Origin: Halobacteroidaceae bacterium
GTDB taxonomy: Bacteria > Bacillota > Halanaerobiia > B1SED10-174
Direction of reading: 5' to 3'
Assembly: GCA_003554585.1 (NCBI GenBank)
Contig: PWGV01000183.1
Location: 72,574 to 110,135, forward strand
Length of the DNA stretch: 37,562 nucleotides
Made by a program: the position numbers and the translations under genes. Below, piece after piece: positions 7,410-16,019 of this stretch (the first letter of the stretch is position 1; each line of letters starts with the position of its first letter). A model generated the notes under the pieces. The model did no database searches. It was not told where the DNA came from and worked only from the letters and a program-made list of their open reading frames with translations.

Positions 7410-8147
7410 ATGCGATTGCAGGAAAAAGTGGCCATAATAACTGGTGGAGCCAGCGGAATAGGCCGCGAGGCCGCACTGGTTTTTGCCAGAGAAGGGGCCA
7501 GTGTGGCAATCTGGGATTTTGATGATTCTGGAGCTGAGGTTGCCGACCACATTGAAAAAAATGGTGGTAAATCCTTTTTCTACAAGGTTGACGTGAGTAA
7601 AGCTCAGGAAGTTGAAAAGGCACTGGAAGAAACGGAAAAAGAACTCGGAAGTATTGATATCTTGATCAATAATGCTGGAATTACCAAAGATGGGTTCCTA
7701 ACCAAAATGTCCATTGAGGACTGGCAGAAAGTAATGGATGTTAACCTCACCGGTATATTTAACTGTGGTAAAGCGGTAGCCCAGAAAATGATGGAAAGAC
7801 AGGAAGGGGTAATCATTAACACCTCTTCTGTTGTTGGTGTTTATGGAAATGTTGGGCAGACCAACTATTCGGCGGCTAAAGCAGGAGTCATTGGAATGAC
7901 AAAAACCTGGGCCAAGGAACTTGGAAAGAAGGGAATCCGGGTTAACGCAGTTGCCCCGGGTTTTGTTGCAACTCCGATGACCGAAAAAGTCCCGGGAAAA
8001 ATTCTCGACAAGATGAAGGATAAGACTCCCCTGGGCAGGCTGGGACAACCGGAAGATATTGCAAATGCTTTCCTGTATTTAGCTTCTGATCAGGCTTCCT
8101 TTGTCAATGGAGCGATCCTGCAGGTGGATGGAGGTCTGGTCCTGTAA
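7410..8147 (+). CDS. Short-chain dehydrogenase/reductase, FabG-like, probably NAD-dependent
   Basis: A 245-residue classical SDR. It has the nucleotide loop TGGASGIG (residues 11-18), NNAG (87-90), and the tetrad Asn112, Ser140, Tyr153 (NYSAAK) and Lys157. Asp36 at the end of the second strand (VAIWDFDD) is the usual mark of NAD(H) rather than NADP(H) preference, which fits oxidation of a 3-hydroxyacyl compound better than fatty acid synthesis. It is the first gene of a long operon with an ABC importer, a hydrolase, KAS III-like proteins and a CoA-transferase, not with acpP or fabD. ATG follows AAGGAGGGTGG. The substrate is unknown; 3-hydroxyacyl-CoA or a hydroxy acid is likely. Confidence 0.88.
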   Translation: MRLQEKVAIITGGASGIGREAALVFAREGASVAIWDFDDSGAEVADHIEKNGGKSFFYKVDVSKAQEVEKALEETEKELGSIDILINNAGITKDGFLTKMSIEDWQKVMDVNLTGIFNCGKAVAQKMMERQEGVIINTSSVVGVYGNVGQTNYSAAKAGVIGMTKTWAKELGKKGIRVNAVAPGFVATPMTEKVPGKILDKMKDKTPLGRLGQPEDIANAFLYLASDQASFVNGAILQVDGGLVL

Positions 8148-8161
8148 GGGAGGTAGGTCAC

Positions 8162-8560
8162 ATGCGCGACCGGATGCATTATGACCCCAAAACCAATATT
8201 CTGGAAATCGATTTTTCCCACCTTGTTATTGAGCAAGACCAGCAGATAGAGGAAATGAAAAGTTCTCTGGTGGAAATTGTGGGACCATTGAACCAAAAAG
8301 TTTATGCCCTAGTTAATTATGAGGGTTTTCAGGTTGAAGATGAACTAAAAGACCGATACAGCCAGGTGATCCGGGAGATATACAGGAAATATTTCAAGGG
8401 AACGGTCCGTTACAGCAACAGTGCTCTGGCCCGGGTGACCATCAAGACTACCTCTCTGGAAAATAGTATTGAAGGGAACACATTTCCCAACCGGAAAAAG
8501 GCCCTGGAGGCCATCGCCCGAATGCAGGGCAAAAAAAATATTGAGGAGGATATGTTATGA
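8162..8560 (+). CDS. Conserved-looking small protein of unknown function
   Basis: A 132-residue soluble protein that I do not recognise. It has a plausible alpha/beta pattern: strand ILEIDFS, helix QIEEMKSSLVEIV, strand KVYALVNYEGF, helix YSQVIREIYRKYF, strand ALARVTIKT, then a basic helical tail. This order recalls STAS/SpoIIAA-like folds, but only weakly. There is no signal peptide or membrane segment. ATG is behind GGGAGGTAGG, and the stop overlaps the start of the binding-protein gene (ATGA), so it is firmly in the operon. A role as a regulatory or scaffold protein for the pathway is a guess. Confidence 0.7.
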   Translation: MRDRMHYDPKTNILEIDFSHLVIEQDQQIEEMKSSLVEIVGPLNQKVYALVNYEGFQVEDELKDRYSQVIREIYRKYFKGTVRYSNSALARVTIKTTSLENSIEGNTFPNRKKALEAIARMQGKKNIEEDML

Positions 8561-9741
8561 AGAAAATCTTGGTTCTGTCTCTAATGATGTTTCTGCTGGC
8601 AGGAATGAGCTTAACTGTTCTGGCTGAAGAACCAATCAAGATCGGTATTGTTACCTCAATGTCTGGACCCCTGGAATATTATGGGACCATGGAGATCCGT
8701 GGATTTGAACTGGGTATCGAGTATGCCACCGGGGGAACCAATCAGGTTTTAGGTCGTCCAATTGAAATCCTGACTGAGGACAGCGGAATGGACCCCGGAG
8801 CAGGTGTTACCAAGGCTCGCGAACTGATTGAACGCCACGGCGTCCATTTTCTGCAGGGGACAGCCAGCAGTGCGGTTGCCCTCGCAATTCAGGATGTTGC
8901 CCTGGAATATGAAAGGATTTTCATGGTGGCACCTGCTGCTGCGGACAGCATTACTGGTGTAAACTGGAATCGTTACACCTTCCGGACTGCCTCTACCACT
9001 ACCCAGGATGCATTAACTGGCGGTGTGTATGCTGCCCGGGAAATTGGTGATGAGTTTGTGATTTTTGTTCCCGATAGTGCTTGGGGTCGCGATACTGCCA
9101 AAGCATGGCGGGCAGCTATTGAGGGTGAAGGCGGGACTATCATCAATGAAATTTTTGTGGCACCTGATGCTTCTGACTTCACACCTTATTTGCTTCGTTT
9201 GATGCAGGACCGTCCGGATGCAGCAGTTGTTGCGTGGGCGGGAGCTGGCGGTATCCAGTTGTTTGACCAAATCGACGAGTACAACCTCTACGATTATATG
9301 GCCATCACAAGTGGTTTTGGAGACATTCCCGCGTTGCGGGCTATGGGCGACAGCATTATTGGAGCCCAGGGGATGATGAAATACTTCCATACTCTGCCCG
9401 ACAATGAAATCAACGACTGGCTGGTCGAGAAATATACCGAGCGCTACGGAACCCCTCCCGATCTCTTTGTTCCCGATGCCTTTGCTGCAGCAGTAGCACT
9501 GGTGCAGGCCATTGAAACCGCCGGGACAATCGATACAGATACCCTGATTGAAACCATGAGGGGAATGGAATTCGATACTCCTAAGGGCAAAATGATCTTC
9601 CGCCCCGAGGACCATCAGGCCCTGCAGCACATGTATGTTGTTGAAATGCAGGAGGTAGAAGGATATGATTATCCCGTTCCGGTTCTGCTGATGGAGATGT
9701 CCCTTGAGGATACCGCTCCCCCAATAACCGTTGAAGATTAA
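8557..9741 (+). CDS. ABC transporter substrate-binding protein, branched-chain amino acid (LivJ/HAAT) type
   Basis: A 394-residue periplasmic binding protein of the Peripla_BP_6 type: a signal peptide (MKKILVLSLMMFLLAG to VLA), then IKIGIVTSMSGPLEYYG, typical of the first strand in this family, and a two-lobed fold to the end. There is no lipobox Cys at the cleavage site, whereas monoderm Bacillota normally anchor such proteins as lipoproteins; a periplasm-retained form is suggested. The family binds branched amino acids, but also amides, urea and aromatic or short carboxylic acids, so the ligand cannot be inferred from the fold. A strong hairpin follows and may favour excess synthesis of this component over the membrane parts. 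Confidence 0.9.
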   Translation: MKKILVLSLMMFLLAGMSLTVLAEEPIKIGIVTSMSGPLEYYGTMEIRGFELGIEYATGGTNQVLGRPIEILTEDSGMDPGAGVTKARELIERHGVHFLQGTASSAVALAIQDVALEYERIFMVAPAAADSITGVNWNRYTFRTASTTTQDALTGGVYAAREIGDEFVIFVPDSAWGRDTAKAWRAAIEGEGGTIINEIFVAPDASDFTPYLLRLMQDRPDAAVVAWAGAGGIQLFDQIDEYNLYDYMAITSGFGDIPALRAMGDSIIGAQGMMKYFHTLPDNEINDWLVEKYTERYGTPPDLFVPDAFAAAVALVQAIETAGTIDTDTLIETMRGMEFDTPKGKMIFRPEDHQALQHMYVVEMQEVEGYDYPVPVLLMEMSLEDTAPPITVED

Positions 9742-9747
9742 GTTAAC

Positions 9748-9788
9748 AAAGGGCCGGTTTTTATAACCGGCCCTTTCCTTAAGAAAGG
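9748..9788 (+). promoter_or_regulatory. Intercistronic hairpin with an alternative fold over the next RBS
   Basis: AAAGGGCCGGTT (9748-9759) and AACCGGCCCTTT (9765-9776) form a perfect 12-pair stem with a five-base loop. No long T tail follows, so it probably attenuates transcription or protects the upstream mRNA. CCTTTC (9772-9777) can instead pair with GAAAGG (9783-9788), which would mask part of the GGAGGAGG used by the ATPase gene. The two folds exclude each other. Confidence 0.65.
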
Positions 9789-9797
9789 AGGAGGCCT

Positions 9798-10565
9798 GTG
9801 GCAGCAGCAGAAGTCCTACTGGAAACTAAAAATTTAAAAAAACACTTCGGCGGCTTAAAAGCTGTTGACGGTGTCGATTTTAAGGTCAACGAAGGGGGCC
9901 TTATTTCCATAATTGGGCCCAATGGAGCAGGGAAAACAACTTTTTTCAACCTGATCAGCGGTACCCTCCGGCCGACAGCAGGTAAAATATTTTTCCGCGG
10001 GAGGGGAGTGACGGGGTACCCTGCCCACAGGCTTGCCCAAATGGGGCTGGGCCGCTCCTACCAGATAACCAATATTTTCCCCCGCCTGACTGTGTTGGAA
10101 AATGTGCGGCTGGCCTGCCAGTCCGCTGGGGAGGATAATTTTAAATTCTGGCAGCACTACAAAAAATTTACCAGTTACGAGGAAAAAGCCTATTCCATCC
10201 TGGAAAAGGTTCGGCTAAAGGGGCGAGAATTACAACCCACCCTGAGTCTGCCCCAGGGTGACAAGCGGAAACTGGAAGTTGCCATAGCCCTGGCCCGGGA
10301 TCCCAAGCTGCTCCTATTGGATGAACCGACGGCAGGAATATCAACCGAAGAACTTCCCGAGCTGACGAACTTGATTGAGGACATTAAATCAGAAGGTGCC
10401 CAGACCATTATCCTGGTTGAACACCGGATGGATGTGGTGACTACGATTTCAGACCGGATAACTGTTTTAAACCGGGGTCTGATTCTGGCCGAGGGAACCC
10501 CGCAGGAGATTGTGGACAATGAAGAGGTTCAGAAAGCATACCTGGGAGGAGGTGGCGGTGAATGA
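9798..10565 (+). CDS. ABC transporter ATP-binding protein, LivG type
   Basis: A 255-residue ATPase. Walker A is GPNGAGKTT, Walker B LLLLDEPTAGI, and the switch His lies in VEHRMD. The signature is LPQGDKRKLEVA, a LivG-style variant of LSGGQ. The C-terminal EEVQKAYLGGG motif is typical of LivG. It starts with GTG behind GGAGGAGG, and its end overlaps the following livF-type start by four bases. With LivF it powers the LivH/LivM channel in the cytoplasmic membrane. Confidence 0.9.
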   Translation: MAAAEVLLETKNLKKHFGGLKAVDGVDFKVNEGGLISIIGPNGAGKTTFFNLISGTLRPTAGKIFFRGRGVTGYPAHRLAQMGLGRSYQITNIFPRLTVLENVRLACQSAGEDNFKFWQHYKKFTSYEEKAYSILEKVRLKGRELQPTLSLPQGDKRKLEVAIALARDPKLLLLDEPTAGISTEELPELTNLIEDIKSEGAQTIILVEHRMDVVTTISDRITVLNRGLILAEGTPQEIVDNEEVQKAYLGGGGGE

Positions 10566-11272
10566 ATCCCCTGCTGCAGCTTAAAGAGGTCAATACCCAT
10601 ATTCATGATTTCCATATTCTAGAGGGGATTTCCATCCAGGTCCCGCGGGAAGGGGTAACAGTTCTCCTGGGAAGAAACGGTGCCGGGAAAACAACAACCC
10701 TCCGAACAATCCTGGGTTTCCACCCCCCTTCCAGTGGAGAGATCAGGTTTGACGGTGAATTGATTAATGGCTGGCCGCCATTTCGGATCGGTTCTCTGGG
10801 AATAGGTTATGTGCCTGAAGACCGGGGAATTTTTGGGGGGCTTACCGTTTATGAGAACCTGAAAGTTGCCGCCCGGGATGGCGTCAGGGAGATGGAAAGG
10901 CGCCTGGAGAAGGTTTTTGAACTGTTCCCGGATCTGAAAAGAGCAACCAGACAGCAGGCTGGAACTCTTTCCGGTGGGCAGCAGCAGATGCTGGCCCTGG
11001 CCAGAATCCTGGTCAGCAAAAATAGACTGCTTTTAATCGATGAACCTTCCAGCGGCCTGGCTCCAATAATAGTGGATCGGGTTGCAGAGGCCATATCCGA
11101 ACTTAAGAAGGAACTTCCAATTTTGCTGGTTGAACAGAACTACAACATGGCCAAGCAGATTGGAGATAATTACTATATTATTGATCAGGGGCGCTGTGTC
11201 CACGAAGGTCACATGCAGGACCTGGAAAAAGAGCCTGAACTGAAGCAGCGCTACCTCGGCGTCTCAGTTTAG
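10562..11272 (+). CDS. ABC transporter ATP-binding protein, LivF type
   Basis: A 236-residue ATPase with Walker A GRNGAGKTT, the LivF-specific GYVPEDRGIFGGLTVYENL stretch, signature LSGGQQQMLALARIL, Walker B LLLIDEPSSGL and a VEQNY switch region. The ATG overlaps the stop of the LivG-type gene, implying coupled synthesis of the two ATPases in equal amounts. Confidence 0.92.
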   Translation: MNPLLQLKEVNTHIHDFHILEGISIQVPREGVTVLLGRNGAGKTTTLRTILGFHPPSSGEIRFDGELINGWPPFRIGSLGIGYVPEDRGIFGGLTVYENLKVAARDGVREMERRLEKVFELFPDLKRATRQQAGTLSGGQQQMLALARILVSKNRLLLIDEPSSGLAPIIVDRVAEAISELKKELPILLVEQNYNMAKQIGDNYYIIDQGRCVHEGHMQDLEKEPELKQRYLGVSV

Positions 11273-11291
11273 GGAAGGCAGGTGACGGCAA

Positions 11292-12170
11292 TTGTTTGAT
11301 ACTTTATTTTTCAATCTTTTATTAAATGGGCTAGCCCACGGGATGCTGATCTTTCTCATCGCCTCCGGCCTTTCCCTGATTTTTGGGCTGATGCGGGTTG
11401 TAAACTTTACCCATGGTTCATTTTTCATGTTTGGAGCCTACGTGGGGCGCAGTATTTATCTGGCTACAGATAGTTTTGTCCTGGCTATTTTAGGAGGGCT
11501 CCTTTTTGGCTTTGTTTGCGGAGGACTGGTTGAGAGAATTGCAATTCGGCCCTTTTTTGGCAACAGGGTGCAGTTGCTGCTTTTAACCCTGGGAATGATG
11601 CTGGTGATGAATGAACTGGTGAAAATAATCTGGGGGCCGACAATCCTGCGCTTCCCCCGGCCTGATTACCTGATAGGGAGCTTTATGCTGGGAGATATAA
11701 TACTGCCCTATTACCGGATGTTCATTGTTGGTTTTGGCCTGGTTGTGCTGGTTATCGTTTATTTGTTTTTAAATAAAACTAGGCTGGGAATTACTATAAG
11801 AGCGGGGGTTGAAAACCCCGAAATGGTTCAATCCTTTGGGATAAATATCAAGCAGGTTTTTACATTCACTTTTGCTCTAGGGGTCAGCCTGGCTTCAGTT
11901 GGGGGGGCAATTTCCGGTCCTTTCTTAAGTGTTTACCCCGAAATTGCCATGGATAATATCCTTGTAGCCATTATCGCGGTAGTAGTCGGGGGTATCGGGA
12001 GCTTCGGTGGTTCGGTAGCCGGTAGCCTTTTGATTGGATTGATTAACTCCTTCGGCGGGTTCTACCTGCCGCAGGCAGCGATGGCTTTTAATGTGGTTTT
12101 AATGGCCCTGGTCTTGCTGGTTAGACCCCAGGGACTATTTGGGAGAGGAGGGGTGACCGGTGGACGCTAA
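11292..12170 (+). CDS. ABC transporter permease, LivH type
   Basis: A 292-residue polytopic membrane protein with about eight hydrophobic segments. GLSLIFGLMRVVNFTHGSFFMFGAY and the later GVENPEMVQSFGINIKQVF coupling-helix region are hallmarks of LivH. The start is TTG at 11292 behind CAGGTGA. The 3' end overlaps the LivM-type gene by 11 bases. It forms half of the transmembrane channel. Confidence 0.9.
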   Translation: MFDTLFFNLLLNGLAHGMLIFLIASGLSLIFGLMRVVNFTHGSFFMFGAYVGRSIYLATDSFVLAILGGLLFGFVCGGLVERIAIRPFFGNRVQLLLLTLGMMLVMNELVKIIWGPTILRFPRPDYLIGSFMLGDIILPYYRMFIVGFGLVVLVIVYLFLNKTRLGITIRAGVENPEMVQSFGINIKQVFTFTFALGVSLASVGGAISGPFLSVYPEIAMDNILVAIIAVVVGGIGSFGGSVAGSLLIGLINSFGGFYLPQAAMAFNVVLMALVLLVRPQGLFGRGGVTGGR

Positions 12171-13149
12171 AAAAATTCTCCAGTTTTTGCAGAGTAATAT
12201 CTGGATTATCATCCTGGTTGGAGGAATGATCCTTTATCCATTCGTTTCCTATCACCCCTACTGGCTTTCCCTGTTGATAACCATCTTTATTTTTGCTGCT
12301 TTTGCCCTGAGCTATGACCTGCTTCTGGGATTTACGGGCCTGATATCCTTTGGCCATGCCCTGTTTTTTGGCCTCGGAGCTTATTCCATAGCAATTTTTT
12401 CCCGCTTTACAGAGCTTTCCTTCGGCAGCATGTTCATCTTACTGGCAGTGGCAGCGACGGTTATTGCCCTGATTAAAACTGCATTTGCCATGCGGGTCCG
12501 GGGAATTTATTTTGCCATGATTACCTTGGCCCTGGCCCAGTTTTTCTGGGTTCTGGTCATGACCCTTTCCCGGTATACCGGCGGGGAAGATGGTATGCCG
12601 CGTGTTCCAAGGCCGGATTTTCTGGGCGATAGATTGACCTATTACTTTTTTGCCCTGGGCTTTTTGCTCCTGGTTTACTTCATCTCCCGGCGGTTTATTA
12701 ACTCACCGACCGGCCGGGTTTTGATTGGTATCCGGGAAAATGAAGAGCGGATGGTAATGCTTGGTTATAACGTTTTCAAGTACAAACTTTTTTCTTTAAC
12801 TCTCGCCGGAATTATTGGGTCTTTTTCCGGGGCGATATACGTGATGTTTATCAATATTGCCTTCCCGGCCCTCTTGAACATCCAGAGCACAATAGACGTT
12901 CTGATGATGACCATTGTTGGAGGTGTTGGGACCCTGCACGGGCCAATTTTTGGCGCGGCCCTGGTAAGACTTCTGTCCCATTTCCTTTCCTCTCACTTCC
13001 GCCAGTGGATAATCATCTTTGGGATAATCTATATCCTGATTGTTGTTTTTATGCCGCTTGGAATATTTGGTGGTATTCCTGGCCTGTCCAAGTGGCTGGA
13101 AAAAAGGGGAGGTTGGCTGAAATGGATTGCACAAAAGCTCAAACCCTAA
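12160..13149 (+). CDS. ABC transporter permease, LivM type
   Basis: A 329-residue membrane protein with about nine or ten hydrophobic segments. The conserved LivM sequence YDLLLGFTGLISFGHALFFG is present near residues 50-70, and the coupling region IRENEERMVMLGYNVFKYKL follows later. It starts with GTG inside the end of the LivH-type gene. It completes the importer encoded from 8557 to 13149. Confidence 0.9.
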   Translation: MDAKKILQFLQSNIWIIILVGGMILYPFVSYHPYWLSLLITIFIFAAFALSYDLLLGFTGLISFGHALFFGLGAYSIAIFSRFTELSFGSMFILLAVAATVIALIKTAFAMRVRGIYFAMITLALAQFFWVLVMTLSRYTGGEDGMPRVPRPDFLGDRLTYYFFALGFLLLVYFISRRFINSPTGRVLIGIRENEERMVMLGYNVFKYKLFSLTLAGIIGSFSGAIYVMFINIAFPALLNIQSTIDVLMMTIVGGVGTLHGPIFGAALVRLLSHFLSSHFRQWIIIFGIIYILIVVFMPLGIFGGIPGLSKWLEKRGGWLKWIAQKLKP

Positions 13150-13161
13150 AGGAGGGATCGC

Positions 13162-13965
13162 ATGCCTTTTCTTGAGCTTGCTGATGGAAACAAGCTTTTT
13201 TACCGGGTAGAAGGTGAAGGAACCCCGGTAATCCTGTTAAATGGAATTATGATGACCTCGGAGGCCTGGGCTTTTCAACGTCAGGATCTTGCCAAAAAGC
13301 ACATGGTAATAGGTCATGATTTCCTGGGGCAGGGACAGTCCTCTCAACCCAGTGAGGGCTATTCATTCTCCCTGCATTGTGAACACCTTTTAAAACTAAT
13401 GGAAGAGCTGGAGATTGAAGAGGCTCATTTAATTGGAGCCTCTTACGGGGGAGAGGTAGGGCTGCTTTTTGCAGCCGCTTACCCCGAAAAAGTTAAAAGT
13501 CTGACCGGGGCAGCCGCGGTAAGCGAAATTCATCCTCTGCTGGAAGCAATGGGCAGGTCCTGGATGGCTGCAGCGGAAATGGAAAAGGGAGAACATTTCC
13601 TGCGAATCGTGGCCCCTTTAATCTATTCTGAAAAATTCTTTGCCGAGAGAAAAGAGTGGTTTGAAGGCAGGATTAAGGCTTTTGCAAGTACTGTTGGGCC
13701 CCAGTGGTTTAGGGCCTTTAACGGGCTCATGCGGGCTTTTATGAAGCTTAATCTGACCCACAGGCTTGGTGATATTAAGGCTCCAACCCTGGTAGTGGCC
13801 GGGGAAGAAGACATTTTAAAACCACCTAAATACAGCAGGATCATTGCCGAAAATGTCCAGGATAGCAGACTGGAAATCCTGCCAACAGGCCATGCTATTC
13901 CCCTGGAAAACCCTGCGGTGTTTAATAAAATGGTCGCCGATTTTATGGCTGAAACCGAAAGTTAG
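13162..13965 (+). CDS. Alpha/beta hydrolase
   Basis: A 267-residue alpha/beta hydrolase without signal peptide, hence cytoplasmic. The nucleophile elbow is GASYGG (Ser), the acid lies in VVAGEEDILKPP (Asp) and the catalytic His in LPTGHAIPLENP. An oxyanion segment, VILLNGIMMTSEAW, replaces the usual HG. The family includes esterases, lactonases and C-C bond hydrolases of ring-cleavage products. Its position between the importer and the KAS III-like genes suggests it opens an ester, lactone or beta-diketone taken up by the transporter. ATG follows AAAGGAGGG, 12 bases after the permease stop. Confidence 0.85.
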   Translation: MPFLELADGNKLFYRVEGEGTPVILLNGIMMTSEAWAFQRQDLAKKHMVIGHDFLGQGQSSQPSEGYSFSLHCEHLLKLMEELEIEEAHLIGASYGGEVGLLFAAAYPEKVKSLTGAAAVSEIHPLLEAMGRSWMAAAEMEKGEHFLRIVAPLIYSEKFFAERKEWFEGRIKAFASTVGPQWFRAFNGLMRAFMKLNLTHRLGDIKAPTLVVAGEEDILKPPKYSRIIAENVQDSRLEILPTGHAIPLENPAVFNKMVADFMAETES

Positions 13966-13979
13966 GGAGGAGGAAAAAA

Positions 13980-14975
13980 ATGGGAAGAAATGCATATATA
14001 GCCGGAACAGGACTCTATGCCCCCGAACGGGTAGTGGATAACACTGAAGCAGGAGAGATTGTTGGAGAAGACATCAGCGAATTCATGGGGGCCCTGGGTA
14101 TAGAGAAGAGAAGGCTGATAGCAGACGATCAGAGTACGACCGATCTTGCTGTTAAGGCCGGAGAAAAAGCCCTGGAAGATGCTGGCCTAAAAGCAGAAGA
14201 TATCGACCTTTTGATAGTTTCAACTGATACTCCCGATATTATCAGTCCCCAGTCATCAGCCTCGGTGGCAGGAGAACTGGGAATGCGCTGGGAAGCGACG
14301 TTTTTTGATATCAATTCTTCCTGCACCGGTTTTGTGGCGGCTTCTGAAGTTGCCGTTAACATGATCAGGAGTGGAAGCATGGATAACGTCCTGGTTATTT
14401 CGGTTTATGCCATGACTCCCTTTGCTCCCATGGGAAAGGGTAAATTCTTTGCCATTTTTTCCGACGGAGCAGGGGCCTGTGTTTTCCGCGCGGGTTCGGA
14501 GGATAGAGGTTATTTAACCTCCCACTATATTAGCGACGGAAAACACTGGGACAGCCTGGGAATTTATGTAGGAGGAACCCGCTTCCCCGCAATAGTGGAG
14601 AGGATTGAAGGAAGGGGAGAGGTTCCACCCAACCTCACTTTCTACCGCCGCGAGTTGATCAACCGCAATCCCGATTACTGGCCCATAATTATTCAAGAAG
14701 CTCTGAAAAAAACAAACCTGAGAAAGGAAGACATCGACTGTTACATTTTTACCCAGATCAACCGGAGTGCAATCAAGCAGACCTGTGAGAACCTGGGCGT
14801 CTCCTTTGAGAAGACTCATAATGTTATGGGCGAATACGGTTATACCGGCAATGCCTGCATTATTATGGCCCTGGATGATGCCCGGAAAAAGGGCCGGGTA
14901 AATGAGGGCGATCTGGTTGTCCTGACGGCCTCGGGGGTTGGTTATACAATGAGCACCATTATTTTCCGCCTGTAG
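13980..14975 (+). CDS. KAS III (FabH)-like thiolase-fold protein with altered catalytic triad
   Basis: A 331-residue thiolase-fold protein. The nucleophile Cys115 is intact (DINSSCTGFVAA). In FabH the next catalytic residues are His (HQAN) and Asn (YGNT). Here the first region reads FTQINRSA, with Thr258 in place of His, and the second reads YGYTGNAC, with Tyr in place of Asn. These two residues drive malonyl-ACP decarboxylation, so a normal fatty-acid-initiating role is unlikely. Acyl transfer or thiolytic cleavage through the cysteine is still possible. No acyl carrier protein gene is nearby. It probably works with the similar neighbour directly downstream. Confidence 0.82.
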   Translation: MGRNAYIAGTGLYAPERVVDNTEAGEIVGEDISEFMGALGIEKRRLIADDQSTTDLAVKAGEKALEDAGLKAEDIDLLIVSTDTPDIISPQSSASVAGELGMRWEATFFDINSSCTGFVAASEVAVNMIRSGSMDNVLVISVYAMTPFAPMGKGKFFAIFSDGAGACVFRAGSEDRGYLTSHYISDGKHWDSLGIYVGGTRFPAIVERIEGRGEVPPNLTFYRRELINRNPDYWPIIIQEALKKTNLRKEDIDCYIFTQINRSAIKQTCENLGVSFEKTHNVMGEYGYTGNACIIMALDDARKKGRVNEGDLVVLTASGVGYTMSTIIFRL

Positions 14976-14991
14976 AGAGGAGTTGATAGTT

Positions 14992-16005
14992 TTGTCTCCC
15001 AAACACGCTGGTTTGATTGGCTGGGGAACCTATATTCCCGATAAGGTAATGACCAAAGAGGAACTGGCCCAAAAAACCGGACTTCCCGTGGAGGTAGTTG
15101 AACAAAAGCTGGGGGTCCGGCAGAAACCCGTTCCAGGGCCGGATGATCACTGCTCAAACATGGCTTTAAAGGCCGCCCAGAAAGCCATGGATAAAGCAGG
15201 AGTTTCTCCTGAAGATATCGACCTGGTTATCTGGACCGGCGATGAATACAAGGATTATCCTCTCTGGACCGCAGGCATCAAGTTGAAAGAAGATTTGGGA
15301 GCACATAATGCCTGGGCTTACGACCTGGCCCTGCGCTGCGGAACAACAATCCTGGCTTTAAAGGTTGCCCGGGACATGATCGTTGCCGACCCCGATATCA
15401 AAATAGTTTTACTGGCCGGGGGTTACCGCAATGGTGATCTGATAGATTATCAGAACCCCCGGGTGAGGTTCATGTATAACCTGGGTGCGGGTGCATCCGC
15501 AGCAGTTCTGCAGGAAGACGCGGATTACAACCAGATTCTTGGTGCGGCCTTTTTCGATGACGGGACCCTGACCACAACTGTGGCTGTTCCTGCAGGTGGA
15601 ACCCGGGAACCCCTAACCCCCGAGGGGGTTAAAAATAAAAGGCATTTCCTGGACGTAATGGAACCGGAATGGATGAAAGAACGGCTGGAGGAAGTTTCAA
15701 TGAAAAATTTCCTCGGGGCGATAGACCTGGCCCTGGAAAGGAGCGGTTTGTCCAGGAAGGATATTGACTACCTGGCTCTTCTCCACATGAAGCGTTCAGC
15801 TCACCATTTTATCCTGCAGAGCCTGGGGCTCAGAGAAAACCAGTCAGTATACCTTGAAGATTACGGGCATATTGGCCAGCACGACCAGATCCTCTCTCTC
15901 GAACTTGGCCTCGAGAAAGGTTTGATTCATAAAGGCAGTACCGTTGTGATGGTTTCTGCAGGGGTAGGCTATGCCTGGAATACCCAGGTTATTAACTGGG
16001 GATAG
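14992..16005 (+). CDS. Second KAS III-like thiolase-fold protein
   Basis: A 337-residue relative of the previous protein, with the active-site cysteine in AYDLALRCGTTILAL. The HQAN position reads LHMKRSAHH, so a His lies one place off the canonical position, and the YGNT position reads YGHIGQHD, with His for Asn. The two neighbours align without gaps around RSA. The start is the TTG at 14992, nine bases after GGAG; an earlier TTG at 14983 touches the ribosome binding site. A heteromeric pair with the upstream protein is plausible, as is action on a CoA thioester supplied by the CoA-transferase. Confidence 0.82.
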   Translation: MSPKHAGLIGWGTYIPDKVMTKEELAQKTGLPVEVVEQKLGVRQKPVPGPDDHCSNMALKAAQKAMDKAGVSPEDIDLVIWTGDEYKDYPLWTAGIKLKEDLGAHNAWAYDLALRCGTTILALKVARDMIVADPDIKIVLLAGGYRNGDLIDYQNPRVRFMYNLGAGASAAVLQEDADYNQILGAAFFDDGTLTTTVAVPAGGTREPLTPEGVKNKRHFLDVMEPEWMKERLEEVSMKNFLGAIDLALERSGLSRKDIDYLALLHMKRSAHHFILQSLGLRENQSVYLEDYGHIGQHDQILSLELGLEKGLIHKGSTVVMVSAGVGYAWNTQVINWG

Positions 16006-16019
16006 GAAGGAGGACATCA

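Noticed and set aside
9013-9630. 205-codon minus-strand frame
   Set aside because: Shadow of the substrate-binding protein gene; no start site and no coherent protein pattern.
7410-16005. Reading the SDR and KAS III-like genes as a fatty acid biosynthesis operon (fabG/fabH)
   Set aside because: No acpP, fabD, fabF or plsX is present, the SDR has an NAD-type Asp, and the KAS III-like proteins lack FabH residues outside the cysteine.
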